From the NCBI GenBank assembly GCA_934045905.1, contig OW203769.1:32553345-32617344 (forward strand): a stretch of DNA of 64,000 nucleotides, read 5' to 3'. A program made the translations under genes and the position numbers. Source of the DNA: Leuctra nigra. Taxonomy: Eukaryota > Arthropoda > Insecta > Plecoptera > Leuctridae. The notes beneath the pieces are model-generated. The model saw only the letters and a list, made by a program, of their open reading frames with translations. It was not told where the DNA came from and ran no database searches. Shown here piece by piece: positions 42,901-53,500 of the stretch; the stretch's first letter is position 1, and every line of letters starts with the position of its first letter.

Positions 42901-45900
42901 AATAATGTCGTCTTGAATTCATAATTATAAGTCCTACATAATTGCACAATTTGGTTGCAATCGGTACAGACGATTTCGATATATGACGTCACTTCCGGTT
43001 TAACCAATGGCGGCCGAAAATAATGTCGTCTTTTTATCCATAATTATAAGTCCTACATATTTCCAAATTTTGGTTGCAATCGGTACAGACGTTTTCGATA
43101 TATGACGTCCCTTCCGGTTTTAACAATGACGGCCGAAAATAATGTCGTCTTTAATTCATAATTTTTAGTCCTACACATTTCCAAAATTTGGTTGCTATCG
43201 GGAAAACAGCCGTTTTTGATATATGACGTTACTTCCGGTTTTAACAATGGCGGCCAAAAATAATGTCGCCTTTAATCCATAATTATAATTCCTACATATT
43301 TCCAAAATTTGGTTGCAATCGGTACAGCCGTTTTCGATATATGACGTCACTTCCGGTTTTAACAATGGCGGCCGAAAATAATGTCGTATTTCATTCATAA
43401 TTATTAGTCCTCCATATTTCCAAAATTTGGTTGCAATCGGTACAGCCGTTTTCGATATATGACGTCACTTCCGGTTTTAACAATGGCGGCCGAAAATAAT
43501 GTCGTCTTCAATTCATAATTATTAGTCCTACACATTTCCAAAATTTGGTTGCAATCGGTACAGCTGTTTTCAATATATGACGTCACTTCCGGTTTTAAAA
43601 ATGGCGGCCGAGAACACTGCAACCTTGAATTTATAATTATTTACAAAGTAGGTTTACTAAATATCTATTTAAAAGTATAAAGTGGTGAATTTTGTGTCAA
43701 TTATCATATTTATGACGTCATTTAGCATATTTATGACGTCATTACCGGTATAGGTAATAGGAAAACAATCTAGTTGATACTTTATGAACGACCATCTGAA
43801 TTCATAATCCCTATATTTCCGTAAAATCGGTCTTGCCGTATGTAATATATGACGTCACTACCGGTTTCATTTAGTGGTTCCTGCCGCCATTTCCGGTACC
43901 GTTAATTTGTTTATTCATTTTTCACAATTGAGTTTCAAAAAAAGTTGCAGAATGAATACGCAGGAGCTAGTTCAGTTGCAAACGGTACAGGCGTTTTAGA
44001 TATATTACGTCACTTCCGGTTTCAGGAATGGCGGCCGAGAACACTGCCTCCTTGAATTTATAATTTGTATTGTCTATGTTACAATGTAAGTTACTTATGT
44101 ATGTATTTTAAGTATAATTTGTTGAAATAAGTTAAATATTGCGTATTTATGACGTCACTTCCGGTTCAGAAAATAAGAAAATAATAATTTTTTTATTGAT
44201 ACTTCATAAAGATGACCGTCTAAATCGAATGGCGCTAATTTCGTTCTAATCGGTCCAGACGTTTTTGAGATATGACGTCACTTCCGGTTTAAAAATGGCG
44301 GCACAAAAAATCACAAGAGGCAAGGTATCATCAGACGCCAAAAGTGCATATGTGGTAAAAATTTCAGGTTGATCGGTTCAGCCGTTTAGGCTGTGGCGGT
44401 GATAGCAACGTTTCCTGATATCTGAATCATCATCATCAGATAGCTTTTAAAAGGGGTGTAATTTCACTGTTTTCACGGCCCTCTAGCACCCAAACGGCAT
44501 AACGTATTGTTCCCAAATTTGGTATATGTTGTCAGGTGGGCCATAGCTCGAAATTAAGTTATTTCGCAACAATGTGAGATTTCCCAATTTTGAGATCCAG
44601 TAGGCCGAAAATGCCATGTTGTTGCTTACAGTAAAAGTGTTTCGTCTGCTCCTCAGTTTATTAGGCATTTACGGTATGTTGAGTGAGTGTGAGTGTATAG
44701 TACGACTTGGCTGGGTGGAGCGACCGCTCCACTAGATTGATTTCTTACAGGTTCAGTTTGAGAGGAAGGAGAACGAGAGCGAGAAAAAGTGGACAATTGA
44801 TGTTCAGCATTCCAAGGTCATGAGTTGTGGAGGCGAATACGTAAAGACCGTCACAACATTGATAGGTAAGGAAACATCTAGTGTGTAATATCACCAGGTC
44901 AGCTGTTTATATACTCGGCCCCGGCAACAGATCGCATTCAATATTGTTTCTTCTAGGCCCGCCAGACGCCTCGTGTGGACCTTCGCCTCCAAATGTCTCA
45001 ACTACACAGAATCCACCTGTAACTACGACACTTCCTACACCAACCGTACCAACTACAAAGCCACCAACCGTAGGAGGTCCCGGATACGTACTGCATCCGG
45101 GAATCGGTTGGTATAAATTTCACAAAGAGAAGTTAGTGTGGGAGGAGGCAAAGAAAATGTGCGAATCAGAAAAGGCACATCTTGCAGTTATAAACAGTCA
45201 AGCAGAATTTGATATTCTATCCAACATGATGATCGCAGCACCCGAAGTGGGAGACTACTCTTTGGTTGGATTCCACGACAAGGCCTCTGAAGGAGCATAC
45301 TACACCATTTTTGGTGAGTCGCTTATTTGATTATGATGCTGTTGTAATTAGTATTGTTGTACCTATCTTTTGTTGCAATCATTATGTGTTACTATTCGAC
45401 ACTAAAAGTTGCAAAACGCCACCTAGCGGAAAAAGTTAACATCTATACCACGAGTACTTGTGCTCATGCGCACAGGGCGCTTTCAGGCAAGTCACTTAGA
45501 TGTCAATTGTAACGAGTTCAGTAAAAGTTATAATAACATCGCGAAATAACAGAAATTAATGAATACCTCAGTGTCAACAATCAAATACAATCGGCATATT
45601 TCATTACAGCACACATTCATTCAAATTCTTGTGAAAACGAGATGTCTATTCACCAAAAATCACCATTTGACAGATGCTAATTGTTTTTCTCACGGCCTTT
45701 TGAACACACATTTTCTTGACGGCTCGTTCAAACAATTGCAATCTGCCAAATGCTGCTTTTGGTGAATAGACAAACAAGAATTTGAATGAATGTGTGCTGT
45801 GATGAAATATGCCAATTGTATTTGATTGTTGACACTGAGGTAAGCATCAACTTCTGTTATTTCGCGATGTATTTATAACTTTTTACGGAACTCGTTACGA

Positions 45901-46249
45901 TTGACATCTAAGTGACTTGTATGTAAGAGTACGCACGCGCTGGGATTGTACTCGCGTGAGCGGCCAGCTTACTGATATTAGCGCAATCTCTAGGTACTTT
46001 TAGTGTCGAATTGTGTTACTAATGTGTTAAATTGCCGTTGAGTTGAGTAATTTCTTCGGCACCTTTTCACTCATGTTGTCATTTCCAGATAAACCGTTGA
46101 ATGCCGCCGGTTACTATACGTGGTGTAACGGGGAACCCAACAATGGACTCAAAAAAGGCGAAAATTGCGGATCAATTAAGAAGAATTGCGGGTTGAACGA
46201 CATCAGTTGCACGGAAGCACAATCTTTCTTCTGTGAGATGAAATTATAG
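39923..46249 (+). CDS. Secreted C-type lectin, hemolymph LPS-binding protein-like
   Basis: Join: 39923-39977, 40270-40355, 44751-44865, 44957-45313, 46089-46249; 774 nt, 257 residues plus stop, all phases compatible. Residues 1-19 form a signal peptide (MNLLFLTCATTAMMIITSG). An N-terminal domain follows (ACPPIRFKITNYKNETGHLI...), as in insect hemolymph lipopolysaccharide-binding proteins. Next come a Thr/Pro-rich linker (about residues 95-125) and a C-type lectin domain with the entry GPGYVLHPGIGWYKFHKEKL and GFHD. EPN plus E and LND supply the residues expected for calcium and mannose-type binding. The likely role is extracellular pathogen recognition. Introns 2 and 4 are filled by transposons. 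Confidence 0.88.
40270..40355 (+). CDS. Lectin exon 2: N-terminal domain start
   Basis: From TTTGTAG to GTATGT, 86 nt, phase 0 out. Reads TAQDEGACPPIRFKITNYKN, then ETGHLINE; the F-x-I-x-N/S-x-x-N-x-T-G-H pattern is typical of insect LPS-binding lectins. Confidence 0.75.
40470..41403 (-). pseudogene. 5'-truncated LINE fragment in lectin intron 2
   Basis: The minus-strand frame from 41399 reads AGTSWGASTSTLRISALALV, YSAAEYCAPVWVNSHHTKTL, MRIISGTTRSTPLQWLPVLS, LPRREWATLNRLRTGHGRCG and WGLR. After a one-base frameshift near 40765 it continues SPECDCGHPVQSAFHIATEC (zinc-knuckle-like Cys/His) to TAG near 40620. This is the conserved C-terminus of Jockey-type pol. A 3' UTR with AATAAA and an AATAATAAT tail ends near 40475. 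Confidence 0.85.
41577..42674. mobile_element. Non-autonomous element with about 200-bp terminal inverted repeats
   Basis: Left arm 41577-41776 and right arm 42478-42674 are near-perfect inverted repeats: TCCCAGAAAAAAACACTCCG at the outer end, CTTGGCGCATCG at the inner end. TA flanks each side (41575-41576, 42675-42676), which would fit a Tc1/mariner-like target. The roughly 700-bp centre is AT-rich without an ORF. Partial relatives are at 36215-36402, 32165-32360 and about 32935-33010. Confidence 0.78.
42830..44300 (+). repeat. About 119-bp tandem array with CRE, ETS-like and YY1/Pho-like motifs
   Basis: Seven regular units have ATGACGTCACTTCCGG-type cores at 42867, 42983, 43102, 43223, 43342, 43460 and 43579, spaced 116-121 bp. 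They are followed by decayed copies at about 43712, 43735, 43852, 44005, 44152 and 44274. Units also carry AACAATGGCGGCCGAAAATA and GTTGCAATCGGTACAG. All lie in lectin intron 2, upstream of exon 3. Confidence 0.9.
44751..44865 (+). CDS. Lectin exon 3: N-terminal domain end
   Basis: From TTTCTTACAG to GTAAGG, phase in 0 and out 1. Reads VQFERKENESEKKWTIDVQH, then a Cys-containing beta-strand stretch, SCGGEYVKTVTTLI. Confidence 0.82.
44957..45313 (+). CDS. Lectin exon 4: linker and lectin domain first half
   Basis: From CTTCTAG to GTGAGT, 357 nt, phase in 1 and out 1. Encodes the Cys/Pro segment, the Thr/Pro linker (PPVTTTLPTPTVPTTKPPTV) likely to be O-glycosylated, then WEEAKKMCESEKAHLAVINS and SLVGFHDKASEGAYYTIF. 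Confidence 0.9.
45394..46011. mobile_element. Foldback element with 9-bp duplication (Mutator-like?), 618 bp
   Basis: Ends ATTCGACACTAAAAGT / ACTTTTAGTGTCGAAT are flanked by TGTGTTACT at 45385-45393 and 46012-46020. The arms extend for much of the element (AAGTCACTTAGATGTCAAT, CACACATTCATTCAAATTCT and complements). A 9-bp duplication suggests the Mutator type. Without it the last lectin intron would be about 150 bp. Confidence 0.82.
46089..46249 (+). CDS. Lectin exon 5: lectin domain second half, stop
   Basis: From ATTTCCAG; phase in 1. Reads DKPLNAAGYYTWCNGEPNNG, KKGENCGSI, then LNDISCTEAQSFFCEMKL and TAG. EPN is the mannose-type motif; WND is replaced by LND. Confidence 0.88.
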
Positions 46250-46789
46250 TAGAGTTTCTGCTCTTGACAGATTATTCATTCACATGTAATATTACATATT
46301 ATGTAAACTTTAAGGAATATATTATACTATTTCTCCAATGAAGTGATCTTCCTTCATTTCAAACCTATATTTCCAAGGCATTACTTTTATCCCACAAACT
46401 GAAAGTTGAGAAGATATACCTTTTAGCTATTTTAAGGAATTGCAAATTTATTTAAAGTACCTAACCTAAAGTTCAAAAGTTATCTTCAATAATGTCATCA
46501 TTTAGAACTTCATTCATTCGGGAATATGTGTTTGTCTCTGGGGTCTAAAACACTCCACATGCAGTCTTGTTTCCAGTTATCTTTGACTTCATGTGAAAAC
46601 ACTTGGAATCAAATCCATAGTTAATATGTTCTGAATTGGTCCACGCACAATTGACAAAACTGTAGTTCACCTCCCCCTAAGACATTATCAACACAGAACA
46701 GATTATGAGCGTACGAAGGGGTGGGGGTCGCCTCCCTCCCCCCACCCGGAAATCAGAGCATCATCTAAGAAATCGGCATTTAAAAATTT
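46250..46789. other. Lectin 3' UTR and intergenic, no further feature
   Basis: AT-rich sequence. No convincing AATAAA near the stop; the closest clear one (46807-46812) lies inside the next repeat. Confidence 0.4.
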
Positions 46790-47240
46790 GACTTCACAGA
46801 ATATTAAATAAATTAGATAGTAACGACCTATTACAGCCTATAATGCCTCACACTTGAGTTTATCACTGGAACTCACACTGGAACTTGACCTTTTGTACAA
46901 CCTCATATTGTTAAATATGATTTATTTAACGCTTGAGGTCAGTACAAAGTCTAAAGCAACACAGCACACCTCTTTAAGGATTTTTTCATTTTCATTTTAC
47001 TTTATGAGCGAGCGTAGCAAGCGTCACCACGGTACTTATAAGGCATTTTCTCTGTGTATTTGATTTTTGGTTTTTGTTATTGTAGGCTGTAAAGCTTGCT
47101 CCCCTACGCGTTACACAGAGCGTTTTCCTAGTTTAGTATATAATAAGCTGGAATGGGTTCCTACTATCAGATTTAATTAATTCTGTAGTTAAGTGTGAAG
47201 ACAAATTTCAAAATTTGATTTGGCGAACCCTACGCAGGCA
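46790..47240. mobile_element. Decayed GAAGCGAACGGG-family foldback interrupted by Helitron-like end
   Basis: Shares GATAGTAACGACC...TTACAGC...TAATG, TACTATCAGATTTAATTAAT and AAGTGTGAAGACAA with 26397-26758 and 51425-52375. Its right part is split by the insert at 47004-47132. Confidence 0.5.
47004..47132 (+). mobile_element. Short Helitron-like derivative, 129 bp
   Basis: A 5' end ATGAGCGAGCGTAGCAAGCG with CACCACGGTACTTATAAGGC and TTTCTCTGTG, and a 3' end CGCGTTACACAGAGCG then TTTTCCTAGT. It is a minimal copy that keeps both ends. Confidence 0.62.
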
Positions 47241-48916
47241 TCTTAGTACATCTAGTTTTAAAATGCAAGGTAAAATCTTCAACAGAGCTTTGGATAGAAC
47301 TACCTATACATAGGTCATAATGTAGGTAGTATTCAGCACAATTTGTCGGCTATGGGGTGTTGCCATTTCATGTAGCAAACGTGAATTGAGCAATTTTAAA
47401 ATAGATACAATTCGAGAAAATAAGGAACACGACTGACTTCTGGTGGATTCTTTGGTACTAGCCGTAAGGGGAATAATGGAGGATATCACGGGGATATTTA
47501 TATAAATGAATTATATAAAATTTGCTTTAGTTGTTTGTTATGGCTGAAAAAGTAAACAATTAGTAACTAAATCTAAATTTCAATTGTTTCTCCTTTTTCA
47601 CTGCCCTATAGAAACAAGAACTTGAAAATAAAAAAGTGCAACTAAAAAGTTTCCTGCCAGAAGTGGCTCCATCACGTATCGCTTATTTGTTCGATATTTT
47701 GATTCTATAAATAGATTGACATCTCAAGTGTGCAGTGGAAATGCGGACAACAATTTGTGTTTTGATTGGCTGTTCTTAATTTTTTAGCATCGCTTGTCCG
47801 CTATTTTATTATTTGTTGCGTCACGAGGGCCAATGGAAATGTGTTCTTCTGTTGAAACATTTTAATCCACTATTTTATCAATTTCTTCTTCATATTTACT
47901 CATAATTAGGGCTAGGATATTTATGACCTATGAAACGTCAAAAAAGGCAGGCAAATAGTACATTAAAACTATTAAAAAGGACCACATAATCCTGAAAAAG
48001 GACCTGAAATTTTATGTTATTTAATATTCGTCAACGTATTATTCGATTTATCAGTTTAGGAGTTGGACTTGGAGTAATATATTAAAATTTTAACTTAAAA
48101 TTATTGTATGGATATGTCAATGTATCAAGTGTCAATTGTTGATGGCCATCCAAATGGTGGATGGAAATTTGATGAATTGTGGTCTAGAACAAAATTCATA
48201 AAATTGTTGTAACTTGCAACAAGCATTTCATATTATTTTCCCCAATTAATGTTAAAAAAGGACAAAAGACCTTAAAATAGCAAGAAAAGGACAGAATTCA
48301 TAAAAAAATGATAAAAATACATTTTCAGGCAAAACGAAACACATATTTTTGAAATCAGGAACACATGAAACATATTTATATATATAATGATATAATTATT
48401 TTTAGACGCGTCTGAACAAAAAACTAAAAAAGGATATGTCCTAAACATCCAGCCCTACTCATAATTCAACGCACGGGAAGTTAAATCTGAAAGAGAAGTG
48501 CATATTTTACAGCCGCTCTAATTACCAATTACATTCTCTTGCGCAACAGCAGTGATATTCGTAACATGTTCCACGCATGTGCGTAGAGTGTGATGCCAGT
48601 TTCACGCCACACAAACGTTCCAATCTGGTCGGTTCAAAATAGAAACTAACAGGCGGTGAAACAGAATTGAGCTCTGGAAGCACAGCGCGGTACAGCAAGT
48701 CTAAATCATACTGTTTACACACACACTTTCATCTTGATATGATATGTCATTAACATGTTGATCTGGTGAGGAAATGCCGGAAGATTTCCATTCGTTATGG
48801 TTTTGCTTTAGTTTGTCCGAATAAACGTGTTCTCCCCAATATCATTCCAATATCATTTTGTTTGATGAAAAGGGATTAATGAAAACTTGAAACTTCTAAG
48901 TTAGCAAATTTTACTT
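47241..48916. other. AT-rich intergenic stretch
   Basis: No supported coding or RNA feature. Short open frames lack family resemblance. Confidence 0.5.
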
Positions 48917-48919
48917 TTA

Positions 48920-49065
48920 GGGCCAGTCATTCAATACTCTGTAAACTTTTAAGCGTTTGATCAGGACTGTATTGTCACGTAACAACCAATTAAAAGACAG
49001 AGTTTTGTACTTACTAACTGTTAACAGCTAATTGAGACTTTAGCAGAGTATTGAAAGACCGGCCC
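48920..49065. mobile_element. PIF/Harbinger-like MITE, 146 bp, first of a pair
   Basis: Ends GGGCCAGTCATTCAATACTC and GAGTATTGAAAGACCGGCCC with TTA at 48917-48919 and 49066-49068. Confidence 0.78.
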
Positions 49066-49085
49066 TTAAACTCTTAATTGACTTA

Positions 49086-49232
49086 GGGCCGGTCTTTCAA
49101 TGCCTTGCTAACTTTTAAACAGTCAATTAGGACTATATTGCCATGGCAACAACCAATGACATTCCTAGAATGAGCACTAACTAACTCTTAAGAGCTAATT
49201 GAGTCTTTAGCCGAGTATTGAAAGACCGAGCC
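49086..49232. mobile_element. PIF/Harbinger-like MITE, 147 bp, second of a pair
   Basis: Same family and orientation as the previous copy, 20 bp away, with its own TTA duplications at 49083-49085 and 49233-49235. Confidence 0.78.
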
Positions 49233-49326
49233 TTAATTGAGTGATAATTTGTCAAATCTGTACATGGATACATGGGCATAAACATGCGGACATGGAACAG
49301 TGTTATTGTATGATCTTCTTTTCAAA

Positions 49327-49339
<13 letters not shown>

Positions 49340-49373
<34 letters not shown>
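49340..49373. repeat. (AT)n microsatellite
   Basis: About 17 uninterrupted AT units after an A-run. Positions 49374-49904 hold no recognised feature. Confidence 0.9.
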
Positions 49374-49377
<4 letters not shown>

Positions 49378-49904
49378 AAAGATATCAAAATATGACCTGG
49401 CATAATAATGAAATTGTTAGAAACACAGTATGTGCAACCTGGCCCAGAAGTATGAATTTAGCACATATTTATTATAATACCTACAAAGTGACAATTATTA
49501 TATGAAACCCATTGGTGTTTGCTTTCGTGATGCAAATAAAATAAAATCATTCATCAATTATAAATCAAACTATATCTCCTAGTTTGGCTCAGAGTATATA
49601 TATCACAATAAAATAAAGACGCTAAGTACAATGAATTGATTAGCTATTACCAATTGCAGCACGCAATGCAATATTTAACATCTCAATATTTAACAAAACT
49701 AATTGAAAAACAAATTTTGAGGTCCGGTTAGTAGAAAATGTAGTAATGCTCGATCTAGGGATCATTAAAACCGCAGCACTTATCGTTTCATCATCTTCCT
49801 TTCATAAATAATTGATTAGTGATATTGCAGGCAACAATGTGTGCCAACTCTTGAACATGAAAACTTTGTTGCAAATATAAATATGAAAAAAAAAATTATT
49901 AACG

Positions 49905-50105
49905 GAACCGGTATGGCTGAGTGGTAACGCTCTGAACTTGTATTCGGAGGCCCGGGTTCTAATAGGTCACGAACGCCTCCTTCCCACCTTCCATGCTTGC
50001 CTGCTCTTCACCATCATCTCCCAATCATCATCATAATCATTCATCCGTCGCCATTAGCCTCGCTGCAGAACAGTGCGACGTTAAGCCTCAGACAAACAAA
50101 TAATA
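49905..50105 (+). mobile_element. tRNA-derived SINE
   Basis: The head GGAACCGGTATGGCTGAGTG gives a pol III A box (TGGCTGAGTGGTAACG), and GGTTCTAATAGG is a decayed B box. The body ends GCAGAACAGTGCGACGTTAA, GCCTCAGACAAACAAATAAT. The body is shared with the antisense fragment at 26965-27035. Confidence 0.72.
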
Positions 50106-50152
50106 CTAGTATGAAATATGGTTTTTACTGATTCCCTCAGTTAGGTGAATGT

Positions 50153-50290
50153 TAATAAATACCAACTGCAATGTGAAAAGATTTTCCTCGAGTGGCTCAG
50201 CTGGTAGAGCATCTGACTGGATATCGGAAGGTCGTGGGTTCGAGTCCCACTCGAGGAAAATCTTTTCAAATTGCAGTTGGTATTTATTAA
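50153..50290. repeat. Long palindrome enclosing a tRNA-like sequence
   Basis: TAATAAATACCAACTGCAAT, one mismatch, then TGAAAAGATTT...TCCTCGA on the left is complementary to the right flank up to 50290. The tRNA acceptor stem is thus extended by roughly 30 further base pairs. It lies about 155 bp upstream of the cuticle gene TATA box. Confidence 0.85.
50185..50258 (+). tRNA. tRNA-like sequence, anticodon loop CTGGATA (GGA)
   Basis: A cloverleaf can be drawn: acceptor TCCTCGA/TCGAGGA, D arm GCTC...GAGC, anticodon stem TCTGA/TCGGA with loop CTGGATA, five-base variable loop, T arm GTGGG-TTCGAGT-CCCAC. Internal A and B boxes are good. The anticodon GGA would be serine, but the long variable arm of tRNA-Ser is absent and three rather than two bases join the acceptor and D stems. 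It may be a tRNA-derived mobile sequence rather than a working tRNA. Confidence 0.6.
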
Positions 50291-50445
50291 ATAATACTAG
50301 TAATGAACGCACGTGGCGGGCCGCTGTGATCAGCGAGACGCATCTGATGATTGCTTCCTACATGTTGCTTGCTTTCTACGCACCGTGTCGGCATCACAGT
50401 GCCTGCCTCCGCGCTCATCAGCGTCGTGTGCAGATGAGGACGAGG

Positions 50446-50480
50446 TATATAAACACGGGAGACGGGAAGGAAGGCACAGT
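50446..50480 (+). promoter_or_regulatory. Cuticle gene core promoter
   Basis: TATATAAA at 50446-50453 and an initiator-like CACAGTTC with CAGT at 50477-50480, 31-32 bp downstream. The start codon follows at 50520, giving a 5' UTR of about 42 nt. Confidence 0.75.
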
Positions 50481-50519
50481 TCATCTCTCTGAGACGACCA
50501 GCACAGTACACAGGATAAC

Positions 50520-50531
50520 ATGCAGAACCAG
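50520..50531 (+). CDS. Cuticle protein exon 1
   Basis: ATG CAG AAC CAG before GTGAGA; the 12-nt coding part of the first exon, positioned correctly behind the TATA/initiator pair. Confidence 0.85.
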
Positions 50532-53500
50532 GTGAGATCTCCACCTGCTTGTCCAGGAGGTGTATTATAGAAGGTTTGCCCAATTCCATTCTCATGGAAT
50601 CCAATCACGGCCTTAACCTCCTCAGACCCAGAAATTTTTTTGGCCCGATTTTGGTGAATTTTTTTTTCCTAAGAAATAATCAAAAATTTGAAACAAATAT
50701 AAAAAAAAACATTTTTTTGGTGTTTTAATTTTTAATTTTAATTTTTATTGACTAATTAAAAAGTCGTTGTTACGGTATAAAAATTTAAAAAAAAAATCTG
50801 TGCTGTTTTGTTGTGGCATTAAAGCAATAAAACATTTATTTTTTATATTACACAATTAATAATTACAATTTAATTAAATTACTGTAAAATGGGTTTTATA
50901 ATAATTACCATTTCTTTGGGTAGCTAATATTCAGATGATTGACACAGCGTGAACCAAAAACATACATAAATCCATGAACATACAATCTTCAAAAAAATTA
51001 TTCTGTTGGGTGCTTCAACCTATGTTACATCTAAAAATACTGAACTGCAAGTCCCTATACACTACCTCGGTGGATCGGCAAATAAATACCGAAGTCGGTA
51101 ACTTTTTGTATATTCTACAGGATACCTGGGGGGCTATTCTAAATTCCCTTGTCGTCTCGTATCAATTGATACGGTGTCACTACCGTGTTAAATAGATAGC
51201 ACTCCAGTGTGCAGTGAGCCCGTATCACGTGAAACAAGACGACAAGGGAATTTAGAATCGCCCCCAGGGGTGGGATTACATAAAATGAGAACTAGCTTGT
51301 CACAGTGACAAGCTTCTCACCTCAATGTTATTCACGGCCTTCTAGAGTTTTGTCACCGTGATAAGTAAGTTATCATTGTATCATTTTATGTGATCGCACC
51401 CCTGGAGTCTGAGGAGGATAAGATGTCTTGGGGAAGCGAACGGGAATCGCACGACGTCAGAGGTTCTTTTTGACATTTTTCTTCACACTAACATAATGTT
51501 AAAAAATCAGATAGTAGCGACCCATTACAGCGTAAAAGACTAAATAATGACGCACACTGGAGTTTTTTATGACCTCTGGTATGACCACAAAGTGTTAAAT
51601 GCGATATTTATTGAAAAATAATCGTATAAATTAACACTTTGAGGTCGTATCAGAGGTTATAAAATACTGCAGTGTGCGGCATTATTTAGTATATTAGGCT
51701 GTAATGGGTCTCTACTATCTGATTTTTTTAAATTCTGAAGTGGGAAGACAATATTTAAGGATGAACCATCGCTTTGAATGACTATATTCATATCATGAGA
51801 TAAATTAATTCAGAAAACGCATGTTTAAACTTTAAAACATAGTTTTATAATGTAATATGTTGAGAATAATACGATATGAGATGATGATAACTTTTTTAAC
51901 AAAGTTTTCGTAAAATAATTTTGTTAAGAATACAGCAGTGGTTTTGACTAGTTCAGTTGTCCCATGTTAAATGGCCATATATCAAGATTTTCAAACATTT
52001 AAATGCCATTATCTCAGAAATTAAGTCGGTGACAAGAGTATTTTAAGTTTTCAATGCATTCAGTATTAGTCGAAGAATATTTCATTAGTTTTCTGTTGAA
52101 TTTGTTGGTGCGGATTAAAAATAATTTAGAAAAATGTAGGAAATTAATTCGTTCCCCCATAAGAGCCATGTAAAAATCTCGAACTTTGAAAACGTTTTAC
52201 ACAAAAGTTAGGTCGGTAAGGTATACATTTTTTGATCTTATGTTGTAGATAATACTATTAGGAACAAAATAAAATGGTTTTGCAAAAAATTGTTGGTAGA
52301 TGACCTGGTGATGGTTCATCCTTAAAAAATCACTTTGACAACAGTGCGTTTTCCGTTCGCTTACCCAGGCCTCTACAAGCTATCTCGGCCGTTTTAGAAA
52401 ATTGAGAGAGAAGAATTGTTTCATAAGTGGGTGTAACTTTGAATGGATGTTCACAATTGAGCAATTTGAATGTATATTAGTAGCACTTTTAATTTTTGCT
52501 TCGGTCCTTATTAATTATGCGTTAATTATTCAACAAAACCGGGCAAAACTATGCACTTTCCGATACGATTGGAGACCAAACCCGTGAACCAATTGATCTC
52601 AAATTGTAATCATGATTAGATAAAAGACAAACTTAGGGTTATCACTTGGCACATTATTAAAATTTAATTTTACACGGCACCCAGTGAGACAGGAAAATAT
52701 ACAATTTTTCACCGAAAGTCAACTAATTATTACTAATTAACAAAGCAAAAATTAAAAAAAGTGATACCCTCAGTTTGTTTTTTATCTAATCAGGAATCAT
52801 GATTAAAATATCAAATCAATTTGTCAACCCATTTTGTCTCCAATCGTTTCTAAAATAAGTGCCTCAACAAGCGGCAAAATCGCTCGCGCTGCAGCAGTTT
52901 AAAATATATATAAATGGGTTCAAGTGAGTGGAGGGGATGTCACGTGATTGACATGACAGGAATTCTGATTTTACTTCAAGAAAATACATTACGTGAAAGT
53001 GCTATTTCCTGGATAGAATAATGAGAGATGCCGTCAAGTAATTTATTAATCCCAAACTATGCGATGTTTCTAAAGACTATTCCGTCAGCAGAGTGATAAG
53101 AAATTGATTCTAAATTATTATTAACCAATGATTTTGTGGCAGATCGTCGCTCTTTTGGCCGCGTCTGCGCTGGTGGTTTGCGCATGCGCCTATCCCACCA
53201 TCACACAGCCGTACGACGGCAACTCTCTGCACGGCAACTCTCTGCACGGCAACTCTCTGCAAGGCAACTCTCTGCAAGGCAACTCTCTGCATGATAACTC
53301 CATCGACTACCACGTAAGTGCCAATACTACTTGTTGAGTGTGTACATAGAGCTGGGCCCCTATTCTGGAACGTTTTCCCAATTCCATTCTGATGGAATCC
53401 GGTCACGGCCATAAATTCCAGTGGAATTGGGAATTTAAAAGTTATAGAATATATGGCCCCTGGGCCCCTATTCTATAAAGTGCATATCACGCTATACAAT

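Noticed and set aside
42570..43622. Minus-strand frames of 62-72 residues with repeated CNQILEMCR-like sequence
   Set aside because: They arise from the long-TIR arm and from the 119-bp CRE repeat read in antisense.
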